From Bacteroidales bacterium (GTDB taxonomy: Bacteria; Bacteroidota; Bacteroidia; Bacteroidales; VadinHA17), in assembly GCA_003141715.1 (NCBI GenBank), contig PLNF01000024.1:1-39884 (forward strand): a stretch of DNA of 39,884 nucleotides, given 5' to 3'. The notes under the pieces are model-generated. The model was given only the letters and a program-made list of their open reading frames with translations. It ran no database searches and was not told the origin of the DNA. The translations under genes were made by a program, and so were the position numbers. Below, piece by piece: positions 16,172 through 25,118 of this stretch (positions within the stretch are counted from its first letter, which is position 1; each line of letters opens with the position of its first letter).

Positions 16172-19100
16172 ATGAAGAAAATGCTTTCACTGCTTTCTTT
16201 AATGCTTGTAGTTTATGCACTTAAGGCTCAGCAGGGTGCCCCCTTACTTACTAATTTTAAAGAAAGCAATGAGATCGAGAATCAGAACTGGGCTATTTGT
16301 CAGGATGACAAGAATGTTATGCTGTTTGCCAACAGACGGGGAATTCTCACATTTGATGGGCAGGGCTATAATTTAATTCCGATACCAACAATTCCGTATT
16401 CCCTTAAATATAATCCGCAGGAAAGGAAAGTTTATGTCGGTGGAGAGAACAATTACGGTTACCTTGCCCGGGATGATAAGGGAATTTACAGATACTTCTC
16501 TATTTCAGGGGATTCTGCCTCGGTAGGAATAATATCGAGGATAATTTTTACGGATTCTACTATATATTTTTATGGGGAACAAAGTATAAGCAGGCATAAT
16601 ATAAAATCAGGAGAACTTGAGCTTCGACTCAGACAGAAAGAAAATGAACCTTTTACCGGGATGTTTATCACCCCGAAAAATACTTTCATAAATGTTTTAT
16701 CAAAAGGACTTTACCGACTTGAGAGTGATACCTTATTCCCAATAGTTACCGGTTATTTGTCAAAGGATGATGAGATCCTTTTCAGCCTGCCATACAACAA
16801 TAGTCTGGTTCTGCTGGGAAAAAGCAACGGGGACCTGTCTCTTTTCGACGGCATAAAATTCTATGACTACCAGATTAAGGATGAGGGTTACCTCAGGCAA
16901 AATATTCTTTCCGAAGGATTATCAATTTCTGATAGCCTGTACGCATTCTCGACACTTGATGGAGGAGCACTGGTTATTGAAAAGAAAAGTGGTGATCTGA
17001 AATACACCATTAATTATGTAAATGGATTACCCGATGATGAAGTTTTTGCACTTGGAGTCGATAACAATCATGGTCTTTGGCTTTCCCATCAGTATGGACT
17101 TACCCGCGCTGATCTGAAGTTGCCGGTTTCCAACTTCAGTATTTATCCGGGGCTGAAGGGTAACCTCATCACCTCCATCTGGCACAATAATGAATTATAT
17201 GTCGCCACAAGTGAGGGTGTTTATTATCTTAAAGAGGTTAAAAATTATACTGAAGTTGAAGTTCTGGTAAAGAATGAAGGATCCTCCGGGGCACCAAGCC
17301 AGGCAGTCATACGGAATATGCCAGTTCAAAAGCTGGCTAAGGAGCCACAGAAGACAAGGAAAAGCATTTTTGCACAAATATTCGGTAAAAAATCCGTTCC
17401 TGCTGTTGCTCAGGTTGAACAGGAAAAGGAACAACCGTTAATTAAGCCACCGGAAATAAAGCTGCCGGAACCGAAATATTTCAAAAAGATAGCCGGCAGG
17501 CTGAAATCAATCAATTATATCTTTAAAAAAATTGATGGAATAAATGAAAAATGTAAGCAGCTGGTCACTGCAGGAAATGAAATCCTTGCATCTACGAACA
17601 AAGGTCTTTTTGTTATTTCCCGGCATATTGCCAAACCTGTTGTCAATAACAGGTATATTAATCACATAAGCGCACAATCTGAAGATAATAAGTATTTTGT
17701 CGCCACGTCAGATGGTTACTTTTATATTACTCCTGATTTAAATGGCGGATGGGAGGCTATTTATCCGGATAAAACGTTCAATCACTCAATCTATTCAATC
17801 GTATCAACAGATGAGAATACCGTCTGGGCCGGAAGCGACGATATCGTCTTCAAAATAAGTTTCACTAACGGCGTACCTTTAGGAAATCCTGAAACATATA
17901 GCATTAAAAGTGATTTTCCTCAGAGATATATCATTGACTATGTTAATGATACATTATTTCTTTTTACATTATCGAAAGTAAGTTATTATAACCGGAGTCT
18001 TGATTCTTTTAAAGAGTACAAAAAGGAGTTTACAAGTGATGGTACCAGGATGAAATTTGTTTTCTCGCAGCCTGAAATTCCCTGGATAAAAACTGACGAC
18101 GAATGGATCAATATAAGTTCAGCAGGCAATATTGAATATAATGATAAGGCTCTTCTTAAAATCTTTGATAATCTTAATTCAATATATACCGATAAAGATA
18201 ATATCTGGGTAGTGAGCGGCGATAATATGCTCTTCAGAATTGTCCGTAACAGGATACCTTTAAATAAGCCTGACATTGGTCTCTTTCTAAGAAGTATCTC
18301 TGATGCTAAAGGGCTCTATTTCAAACTCTCGGACATTGTTATCGGGAGTGGTGACAATACTGTGTACTTTGATGTAGTGGCACCCGGATATCTTAAGGAG
18401 CATTCGACACAATATCAATATATCGTTGACAAAGTAATGCCAGAATGGACAAAATGGTCGTATAGTAATACAATAAGCCTGGTGATAAAACCTGGTAAAT
18501 ATTCACTTCAGGTTAGGGCCAAAGATATATGGGGCAATAAAAGTGATCCAAAAGTGGTAGCATTTACAATTGAAGCTCCCTTTACTCAAACGCCATTTTT
18601 TTTCGTAATTGTTCTTGGTGCAATATTTATTGCAATAATTATTGTAGTAATTGGAGTAGTAAGGTTCAGGGAAAGGCAGCTTAAAAAAGATAAACGGATC
18701 CTCGAGACCAGGGTAAAAGAACGGACCGCCAAAATTGAGGCACAGAAACAAGAGATTACATCAAGTATTGAATATGCAAGCAGGATACAGATGGCTATGC
18801 TGCCGGAGGATTGGCATTTCAGAAATTCATTCGCCGACTATTTTATTATATTCAACCCGAGGGACATTGTAAGCGGCGATTTTTACTGGATAGGTGAAGA
18901 TGAAAAACATATTTACTTCACGGTTGCCGACTGCACAGGCCATGGCGTTCCGGGTGCCTTTATGAGCACACTGGGAATATCAACACTGGATGAGATAATC
19001 ACCAATAATACCAATCTTAAGGCAAATACTGTTTTGAACCTGTTACGTGAGAAGATCAAAACGTCGCTTCATCAGACCGGCAAACAGGGAGAAGCCACTG

Positions 19101-19504
19101 ATGGAATGGATGTAGCCTTCTGTATTCTTCATAAGAACAGAAAAAAACTCGAATTTTCAGGGGCATATAACCCTCTCTTCATTTTCCATGACGGAGAGTT
19201 CAGTGAATATCGCGCCGACAGGATGCCAATCGGGATATACTACGGTGAAAAAGAAACATTTTCAAATTATGTGATTGATGTGCAAAAAGGTGATACAATC
19301 TATATCTTTTCAGATGGTTTTGCTGATCAGTTTGGCGGTCCAAAAGGATCTAAATACATGAGATATAATTTAAAGAATCTTCTGTCAGAGATCTATTACA
19401 AACCAATGGCTGAACAACGCATTATACTGGAGAATGAGTTTGAAATGTGGAAGGGTTCCGCAAACCAGATCGACGATGTTACTATTTTAGGTGTGAGGAT
19501 ATAA
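16172..19504 (+). CDS. Propeller/Y_Y_Y sensor with SpoIIE-type serine phosphatase output
   Basis: About 1110 residues from the ATG at 16172 (MKKMLSLLSLMLVVYALKAQ, a signal peptide). The periplasmic part is a two-component-regulator-type beta-propeller broken by a Lys/Pro-rich linker near residues 390-430. A Y_Y_Y-like immunoglobulin domain (YQYIVDKVMPEWTKWS ... YSLQVRAKDIWGNKS) follows, then one membrane helix near 807-832. A coiled coil (RVKERTAKIEAQKQEI) leads into a PP2C/SpoIIE phosphatase from about 885. Its metal-binding Asp residues are visible in VSGDFYW, VADCTGHGVPGAF, IFSDGFADQFGG and QIDDVTIL. The architecture matches hybrid two-component sensors but replaces the kinase with a phosphatase, so it should control a partner-switch (anti-sigma antagonist) pathway. 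No partner gene is adjacent. Confidence 0.88.
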   Translation: MKKMLSLLSLMLVVYALKAQQGAPLLTNFKESNEIENQNWAICQDDKNVMLFANRRGILTFDGQGYNLIPIPTIPYSLKYNPQERKVYVGGENNYGYLARDDKGIYRYFSISGDSASVGIISRIIFTDSTIYFYGEQSISRHNIKSGELELRLRQKENEPFTGMFITPKNTFINVLSKGLYRLESDTLFPIVTGYLSKDDEILFSLPYNNSLVLLGKSNGDLSLFDGIKFYDYQIKDEGYLRQNILSEGLSISDSLYAFSTLDGGALVIEKKSGDLKYTINYVNGLPDDEVFALGVDNNHGLWLSHQYGLTRADLKLPVSNFSIYPGLKGNLITSIWHNNELYVATSEGVYYLKEVKNYTEVEVLVKNEGSSGAPSQAVIRNMPVQKLAKEPQKTRKSIFAQIFGKKSVPAVAQVEQEKEQPLIKPPEIKLPEPKYFKKIAGRLKSINYIFKKIDGINEKCKQLVTAGNEILASTNKGLFVISRHIAKPVVNNRYINHISAQSEDNKYFVATSDGYFYITPDLNGGWEAIYPDKTFNHSIYSIVSTDENTVWAGSDDIVFKISFTNGVPLGNPETYSIKSDFPQRYIIDYVNDTLFLFTLSKVSYYNRSLDSFKEYKKEFTSDGTRMKFVFSQPEIPWIKTDDEWINISSAGNIEYNDKALLKIFDNLNSIYTDKDNIWVVSGDNMLFRIVRNRIPLNKPDIGLFLRSISDAKGLYFKLSDIVIGSGDNTVYFDVVAPGYLKEHSTQYQYIVDKVMPEWTKWSYSNTISLVIKPGKYSLQVRAKDIWGNKSDPKVVAFTIEAPFTQTPFFFVIVLGAIFIAIIIVVIGVVRFRERQLKKDKRILETRVKERTAKIEAQKQEITSSIEYASRIQMAMLPEDWHFRNSFADYFIIFNPRDIVSGDFYWIGEDEKHIYFTVADCTGHGVPGAFMSTLGISTLDEIITNNTNLKANTVLNLLREKIKTSLHQTGKQGEATDGMDVAFCILHKNRKKLEFSGAYNPLFIFHDGEFSEYRADRMPIGIYYGEKETFSNYVIDVQKGDTIYIFSDGFADQFGGPKGSKYMRYNLKNLLSEIYYKPMAEQRIILENEFEMWKGSANQIDDVTILGVRI

Positions 19505-19579
19505 GACTGTCGCTCGTTGTCTGAAGCCCATCGCCTTCATTAATAATTCACTATCTTTAAACATTAAATTTAAACAATA

Positions 19580-20980
19580 ATGAAAATTAAATTTATAGGT
19601 GCAGCAAGGGAAGTGACCGGGAGTAAACATCTGATTACTACAGATTCAGGTAAGAAAATCCTACTTGATTGTGGAATGTTCCAGGGTAAAGGACTCGAAA
19701 CCGATAGTATGAACAGGGACCTTATGTTTGACCCATCACAGATCGATCATATAATTCTTACACATGCACATATAGATCATTCTGGATTGATACCCTATGT
19801 GTATAAGCTGGGATTCAGGGGATCAGTAATTTGCACAAACGGAACACGCGATCTTTGTGCTATAATGCTGGCGGATTCCGCTTTTATTCAGGAGCATGAT
19901 ACAATTACATTCAATAAACGCAGGATCAAAAAAGGACTTCCGCAGGTGACTCCTATTTATACACAGTCAGATGCAACTGAATGCATGAAACTCTTTATCG
20001 GTGTTCCGAATGAGATGAAATTCAGGATTGATGAAAATATAAAGGTTAAGTTTACAAATACCGGTCATATGCTTGGCAGCGGAGTGGCCAATATTGAAAT
20101 AGCCGAAAACGGGCAGATTAATAAAATAGCCTATACAGGGGATATAGGCAGACCGGTTGATCAGATTCTTGCACCTCCCCAGCCTTTTCCACAGGCTGAT
20201 ATACTTATTACCGAATCAACTTATGGCGACAGATTGCATCAGGATTCAAAAATGGCTGAAGAAGAACTTCTTGATATAGTGGTAGATACTTGTGTAACTA
20301 AAGCTGGTAAGCTGATAATCCCTGCCTTTAGTGTTGGTCGTACTCAGGAAATTGTATTTGCACTTAATAACTTCTTTAACGAGGGCAGGTTACCTAAGAT
20401 TGATATTTTTGTCGATAGCCCGCTTGCAGTAAATGCGACTGCCGTTTTCAGGATGCATCCTGAATGTTTTAATAAAAATTTCAGTGATGTTCTGGAAAAG
20501 GATCCTGATCCGTTCGGTTTTGATAATCTGTATTATATCAACAAGGTAGAAGATTCAAAAAAACTCAATGATCATAAAAAGCCCTGTGTAATTATCTCAG
20601 CTTCAGGTATGATGGAAGCCGGACGCGTAAAGCATCATCTTGCAAATAATATCTCAGATCCGAAAAACACCATACTTATTGTTGGATATTGCGCGCCAAC
20701 AACTCTCGGAGCAAGAATTGGAAGGGGAGCTAAAGAAGTATCTATCTTTGGAACGGTTCATGAGGTAAAAGCTGAAGTGAAAAAAATAGAATCGTTCAGT
20801 GGTCATGGTGATTATAAGGAAATGATCAGTTTTATAAGCTGCCAGGATAAGAGCGCCCTCTCAAAGATTTTTATAGTTCATGGTGAGTATGAAACACAGA
20901 AGAAGTATGTTTCTTCACTAACTACTGAAGGATTTAAAAATATTGAAATTCCGGCAAAAGGACAGGAATACTTGATTTAG
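19580..20980 (+). CDS. Beta-CASP metallo-beta-lactamase RNA hydrolase
   Basis: 466 residues. The metallo-beta-lactamase motif THAHIDHSG lies near residue 56, with further metal ligands in TNTGHMLGSG and YTGDIGRP. ESTYGDR near 212 begins the beta-CASP region, followed by PAFSVGRTQE, a SASGMMEAGRVKHHL segment near 335 and the C-terminal ESFSGHGDYKEM. This is the cleavage-and-polyadenylation-factor-like family of exo/endoribonucleases found in many bacteria. It acts in the cytoplasm on RNA, though particular substrates are unknown. It stands alone. A TATCTTTA sequence at 19552-19559, one base from the Bacteroidota -7 consensus, lies 20 bp upstream and may be its promoter. Confidence 0.92.
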   Translation: MKIKFIGAAREVTGSKHLITTDSGKKILLDCGMFQGKGLETDSMNRDLMFDPSQIDHIILTHAHIDHSGLIPYVYKLGFRGSVICTNGTRDLCAIMLADSAFIQEHDTITFNKRRIKKGLPQVTPIYTQSDATECMKLFIGVPNEMKFRIDENIKVKFTNTGHMLGSGVANIEIAENGQINKIAYTGDIGRPVDQILAPPQPFPQADILITESTYGDRLHQDSKMAEEELLDIVVDTCVTKAGKLIIPAFSVGRTQEIVFALNNFFNEGRLPKIDIFVDSPLAVNATAVFRMHPECFNKNFSDVLEKDPDPFGFDNLYYINKVEDSKKLNDHKKPCVIISASGMMEAGRVKHHLANNISDPKNTILIVGYCAPTTLGARIGRGAKEVSIFGTVHEVKAEVKKIESFSGHGDYKEMISFISCQDKSALSKIFIVHGEYETQKKYVSSLTTEGFKNIEIPAKGQEYLI

Positions 20981-21067
20981 GAATTAAGAATTACGAAAAT
21001 CATTAATAGTTATATGGTCCTTCTTAGAAGAGGGGCGACGTGGCAATCTTAATGAATACCTGTACTT

Positions 21068-21775
21068 TTATTGTATATATTTTCTTAATTCTTTTCTCAC
21101 TGTTTTCCATTCCGGGAAAACTTCTGTTAAGAGCTTATAATATTGTGAGCCATGGTTATGATGCTTAAGATGACATAGCTCATGAATAATAACATACTCA
21201 ATGTACAGGTCAGACAGTTTTATGAGTTCTGTGCTTAATGTTATTATTCCTTTATTTGAACAGCTGCCCCATCGTCTTTTCATGGTTCGGATAACCAGAC
21301 CTGCCGGCTTAAACATCTGATTTTCATGTTCCATGAGAACTTTGCTCATTAATCCGGGAAAATATTTCAAAGCTTCGCCTTTATATCCTTTATAGAGCAA
21401 CCTCTTTATTGCTATAACATCTTCTGCCTGTTCTATTCTCAGTTCAATAGTATTATCGAAGAACCGGATGTACGATTTTCCTGATTTTTCAATCTTTAGA
21501 ACAGACTGCTTTCCGTGGAAAAGATGAGTTGAGCCTGTTGTATATGTCCTGTTGAGGGTACTGCTATCCAACCTCCTGTAATTGTCACGATGTCTCAGAA
21601 CCCAATTGTACTTTTCATTTACAATCCTGCTGATTGTCTTCAATGATGTAAGATATGGGACCCTTACAATTACTGATGAATCGGGAAGTACACTAATCCC
21701 TATTGTCCTTCTTCTTGAATATATTATTTTGAATTCTATATCCTCTATTCTGTGAATTCGTTGGTCTTTTAGCAT
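21068..21775 (-). CDS. YgjP-like (M48-type) zinc metallopeptidase domain protein
   Basis: 235 residues, normal for the YgjP/DUF45 family. The zinc motif HELCHLKHHNHGSQYY gives HExxH and the third His. Upstream, RRWGSCSNKGIITLSTELI is the other family hallmark. The N-terminal part (FKIIYSRRRTIGISVLPDSSVIVRVP, kept short here) is the usual beta-rich entry. Members are cytosolic and often sit near restriction or stress genes, but their substrates are not established. It lies 34 bp downstream of the truncated GH9 gene in the same direction. No functional link is evident. Confidence 0.9.
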   Translation of the reverse strand: MLKDQRIHRIEDIEFKIIYSRRRTIGISVLPDSSVIVRVPYLTSLKTISRIVNEKYNWVLRHRDNYRRLDSSTLNRTYTTGSTHLFHGKQSVLKIEKSGKSYIRFFDNTIELRIEQAEDVIAIKRLLYKGYKGEALKYFPGLMSKVLMEHENQMFKPAGLVIRTMKRRWGSCSNKGIITLSTELIKLSDLYIEYVIIHELCHLKHHNHGSQYYKLLTEVFPEWKTVRKELRKYIQ

Positions 21776-21809
21776 TAATTATTTTAATACAGTCAATTAG
21801 TTTCGGTCT

Positions 21810-22823
21810 TTATTTATCAAATAAGTTCTTTGAATGAGATTGCATTGCTGAAAGATAATATATCAGGCTTGCAGTGCCATCCATTGTACATTCGTTTGTA
21901 GAATAATCCGCGAAGTCATCATGATAAACGGCAAGTTTGGTCTGGAATTGGGCATATTCATCTTTCTTAGACAGGTAGATATATTTAAGGGAATTGAATA
22001 TTGTCTGATAGACCGGTCCGTCAACCAGACCTCCATAAACCTGACCTCCCTTAACAACATAAGAGGAATGGGAGTTCTCAGGGTAATCACCTTTTTCGGG
22101 AAGTCCGACTATCATACTGGTCCCCCATGGATTACAACCGAAGAGCCAGTCGAGACCCCACTTGCTCTCGTTGAGAACATCCGGCAAACCATCCTGTCCT
22201 GGCAACCCATTGGAAAGATACTTATCGCCAAATGAGGCAGGATTCTCTGAATATGCAAAAAGCATCTGGTAAGTTGCATTGGCTGAGGTTGCCACATATT
22301 GAAGATAATCAGCAGCATCATGCCATCCGCCTGTGACATTTATATGAGCGGAGTCATCTGATTTACCATATATCTCATACCCGTCATGGGTGTGGCATGA
22401 ATCTTTTACAAATGGGTTATATCCGCATCTTTGCTGTCGCATATAGTTTAGAAGATAATCAGCTGTGCCGTCATATACATTATCTGCGATACGGAATTCG
22501 GGAGAGACAGCTTTTCCTGCAATAATTCTATAAACTCCGCTATTCTTAAGGCTTGTGAACGGCAGCTGATAACAGCTTACAAATGGTATTAATGCTTCAG
22601 TTTTAATGACATTATGGAAAGTCATTGCCACTTTACCTGATTTTGCATCGATTACTTCAAATGACTTAAGATCTAAAGATTTCCTGCTTAATAAAACTGC
22701 AACTTTAATATCATTATTTCTGTAGCCTAGCTGGTTGATCCTGATCCATTCATCTTTTTCGCTTCCTAAGGATATGGTGTTAATTAAAACCCAGAAAATT
22801 AATGATATGCATGCATTTTTCAT
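21810..22823 (-). pseudogene. GH9 cellulase with in-frame loss of its central catalytic region
   Basis: The 337-residue open frame has a signal peptide, an N-terminal Ig-like cellulase domain (about 25-112: WIRINQLGYRNNDIKVAV), and then the start of a GH9 catalytic domain with GGWHDAADYLQY (Asp169 and Asp172, the general-base pair). At LDWL/FGCNPWGTSM (residues 224-236) the sequence jumps to the domain's C-terminal part. That part continues through GGLVDGPVYQTIFNSLK to YHDDFADYSTNECTMDGTA with the acid Glu311. Full-length GH9 enzymes of this layout are roughly 550-600 residues, so about 200-250 residues and most of the (alpha/alpha)6 barrel are missing. The frame is intact, but activity on beta-glucans is unlikely. 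Listed as a pseudogene for that reason. Confidence 0.8.
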
Positions 22824-23004
22824 ATATGACTTGCTGTTATCTGTCAGGACGCAATTTAATAAAAAATGAATTTAGTGTCCACTTAAAATTAAATATTGTT
22901 CTTTGAAATCATGAGTACATCGAGGTTATGGAGCTTTTTTATTACATATCGATTTGATATAAAATACTACCCAGACTTTGAAAAGATTGAAATTAAAATC
23001 CATT
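22824..23004. other. Intergenic stretch with first copy of a long imperfect direct repeat
   Basis: No gene is seen. AAAATACTACCC and GACTTTGAAAA at 22961-22984 recur in altered form (AAAATATTACCC, GACTCTGAAAA) at 23236-23258, preceded in both cases by GATTTG. The two copies flank the palindrome group at 23005-23118. The promoter of the GH9 gene should also be in this stretch, but I could not pick out a clear one. Confidence 0.5.
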
Positions 23005-23118
23005 ACCGTTGGCTTCAGCCAACGGTATATCAGCCTCATATAAAAGGACTTTAGTCCTTCATTTTGGGCTATAGCCCCTACTTGTAGAGTCTCCTGATCC
23101 GTTGGCTAAAGCCAACGG
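23005..23118. repeat. Group of four REP-like palindromes
   Basis: Four palindromes occur within 114 bp. ACCGTTGGCT/AGCCAACGGT (23005-23026) has a 2-base centre. AAGGACT/AGTCCTT (23044-23059) also has a 2-base centre. GGGCTATAGCCC (23066-23077) is perfect. CCGTTGGCT/AGCCAACGG (23099-23118) repeats the arms of the first with a different centre. The layout A-B-C-A' resembles REP/BIME elements, which are usually mobilised by a RAYT transposase encoded elsewhere. None is encoded in this window. Confidence 0.8.
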
Positions 23119-23305
23119 TAAGTTAAATCACTTTGGAAAATCCTCTTTTAAAATGTTAAATTTTCTAATGTTATATGTTAAAAAAAATTAAAAATCAAAT
23201 TTTCAGGAATATCAGCATATTTTGATTTGTCTAATAAAATATTACCCGACTCTGAAAATGGTTAGTAAATTATTCCCAGTAATTTTTTCAGCCATTTCTT
23301 AACAA

Positions 23306-23329
23306 GTTAGTAGGTTAGTAGGTTAGAAT
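23306..23329 (+). repeat. Three-copy octamer tandem repeat
   Basis: GTTAGTAG twice, followed by GTTAGAAT. It is one more short-unit array in a gap that lacks genes, 26 bp before the hairpin at 23355. Confidence 0.75.
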
Positions 23330-23354
23330 AAAGATCAGGTCAGGGTAATATCAG

Positions 23355-23379
23355 CGGGTGGCAGTTCAACTGCTACCCG
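23355..23379. repeat. Isolated 25-bp palindrome
   Basis: CGGGTGGCAGTT and AACTGCTACCCG face each other around a single C, with one G-U-type mismatch. It lies 48 bp beyond the stop of the leftward metallophosphoesterase gene. On that strand no T run follows, so it does not look like that gene's terminator. A T-rich tract follows only on the + strand, where no gene ends nearby. A REP-like element is more likely. Confidence 0.6.
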
Positions 23380-23426
23380 TTCCTTTTTATTTATAATGGA
23401 TGAGACGCTTTATTATACTGAACTGC

Positions 23427-24608
23427 TTATTCCTTTTTAATTGTTATTACTGTAATTTCGGGTGGCATCCATATCCTGAACGGGATAGCCAGAACTCCAA
23501 GTCCACGGTTAACGTACTGATACTGATTACCATCTGAGTACAATCCATTCCAATGAGGGTAAAAATATTTTGCCGGGCTCCATCGGAATTTCTTAGTGAT
23601 TATCCCCATTTGCATTCCATGAGTATGCCCCGAGAGAGTAATATCTATATCAGTTTTTCCCGTCACATCCTCAGCCCATTGATTTGGATCATGACTGAGA
23701 AGTATTTTAAGGTCAACACTGTCAAGCCCGAAGATTGCTTTATCCAGATCGCCGTGGATCATATGCGGATGCCGTCCTTTTGTGACAATACCTATAAGAG
23801 CGATTTTTGCTTTACCTATCTTGACTATCTTAAATTCATCATTCAGAACCTGATATCCTGAAGCCCTGATCAGGTTATTCATTATCAATATATTGTTGTC
23901 CCTGTCTGCTTCCGTGAAAAATGGGTCGTAAGTTCCGACATCGTGGTTACCTAAAATAGCATAATTGCCATATATGCTCCTTGCTTTAGACAGGATTGTG
24001 TCATCTCTTTCGAATTCCCTCCATCCATAGTCAATAAAATCGCCCGTATTCAGAATCAGGTCAGGCTTTAAGGAGTTAACGTCATCCATAACCTTTTGCA
24101 ACAACTTCTTGTGATTATAAAAACAGGGGAGATGCAAATCCGATAACTGAACGATTTTCAAACCATCAAGATCTCTATTTAATCCTTTGATTTTTATGGT
24201 GATTTCTTCTGTTTTGAAATTAAATCGCCCATAGAAGGTACTCAAGCCGATAATTGAAAGGATTACTATCATAATGATCAGCCCTGTATTTGTCAACAAT
24301 CTTATATGATCACCTTTTCTTATCCTGATTAATTTCCCTGAAAAATGCAAAATATCTAAAATAGCTCTGGGAATAACAACAGCAATAATCATTCCCGTCA
24401 TATTCATCATTAACCAGACATGCCGGGGGCTATCGTAAAAGCTCCTGAAAGAAGTTGTTTCAATGAAAATGATCCACAAGCTGAGACTGAGAATAAGGTG
24501 AATAATCATTGAAATGAAATATTTTGCCTTTGAATCGGGATAGAAGTGCTGGCGCAGAACCAAAACAGTAAGGATCTCTGTAATGACCAGAATAATCAAT
24601 AATCCCAT
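23427..24608 (-). CDS. Membrane-anchored metallophosphoesterase (YkuE/YaeI-like)
   Basis: 393 residues. About four hydrophobic segments occupy the first 135 residues (LLIILVITEILTVLVL; MIIHLILSLSLWIIFI; MMNMTGMIIAVVIP; TGLIIMIVILSIIGL). A calcineurin-like phosphoesterase domain follows. Metal-ligand motifs are LSDLHLPC, NTGDFIDYG, LGNHDVGTYD, LLSHDPN and SGHTHGMQMG. Related proteins hydrolyse phosphodiesters or UDP-diacylglucosamine, while others lack a known substrate. The gene is isolated, with palindrome-rich sequence downstream and a NUDIX remnant upstream. Confidence 0.9.
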   Translation of the reverse strand: MGLLIILVITEILTVLVLRQHFYPDSKAKYFISMIIHLILSLSLWIIFIETTSFRSFYDSPRHVWLMMNMTGMIIAVVIPRAILDILHFSGKLIRIRKGDHIRLLTNTGLIIMIVILSIIGLSTFYGRFNFKTEEITIKIKGLNRDLDGLKIVQLSDLHLPCFYNHKKLLQKVMDDVNSLKPDLILNTGDFIDYGWREFERDDTILSKARSIYGNYAILGNHDVGTYDPFFTEADRDNNILIMNNLIRASGYQVLNDEFKIVKIGKAKIALIGIVTKGRHPHMIHGDLDKAIFGLDSVDLKILLSHDPNQWAEDVTGKTDIDITLSGHTHGMQMGIITKKFRWSPAKYFYPHWNGLYSDGNQYQYVNRGLGVLAIPFRIWMPPEITVITIKKE

Positions 24609-24785
24609 AAATAGAATATTTAAGATATAAAAGTACTCAAATATTAATTATCCTGATTATTCTTACATACGCTATGACAAATTGATAAATGTCAAACAGT
24701 AATCTTGTAAATTGATTCATTGATTTTCAAGCGACTTATGATAAATTTTCAATAATATTGATGAACAAGTAATTATTTAAAATGT
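24609..24785. other. A+T-rich gap upstream of the metallophosphoesterase
   Basis: No gene, RNA or repeat is recognised. It should hold the promoter of the leftward phosphoesterase gene and whatever drove the former NUDIX gene. Confidence 0.4.
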
Positions 24786-25061
24786 ATGACCCAAGTTAAT
24801 TCTTATGATCCTCTTTTTGTTCCTGATTCAAAACTGATTTATTCAGTTATCTCTGCTAAATATAAAAACCAATGAATATTTGTCCGCCATCAAAAGCGTA
24901 CAACATGGGAGATAGCCGGGGGGCATATTGAAAAAAGTGAGACTGCATTTGAAGCAGCCATAAGGGAATTAATGGAAGAGACCGGAGCAGAAAACCTTAC
25001 TCATCCCGATATTCAGCCACATTTATTCAGGAAAACAGTCGGGTATTTAAAGATTCAATAA
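24786..25061 (+). pseudogene. NUDIX hydrolase remnant with nonsense codon and internal deletion
   Basis: An ATG at 24786 opens MTQVNSYDPLFVPDSKL, then ISAKYKNQ, a TGA at 24873-24875, IFVRHQKRTTWEIAGGHIEK and AFEAAIRELMEETGAE. The TGA stands where relatives have Trp, so it looks like a TGG-to-TGA change. The Nudix box (G-x5-E-x7-R-E-x2-E-E-x-G) is complete. Directly after it comes NLTHPDIQPHLFRK, which in this family is the C-terminal end, so about 60 residues are missing. The frame then stops at 25059-25061. Intact relatives are (d)NTP pyrophosphatases of about 140-170 residues. The gene is clearly dead. Confidence 0.8.
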
Positions 25062-25118
25062 GCTTTTTTTTTGCCACCAACCTACCTGCCGGTAAGCAGG
25101 GACGCAAAGGCACAAAGG

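Noticed and set aside
23355-23379. Terminator for the leftward metallophosphoesterase gene
   Set aside because: On the strand of that gene no T run follows the hairpin. The T-rich tract is on the opposite strand.
25085-25100. CCTGC/GCAGG hairpin as terminator of the phosphatase gene
   Set aside because: Only 5 bp of stem, and the leftward transcript would read A rather than T after it. It resembles common intergenic filler.
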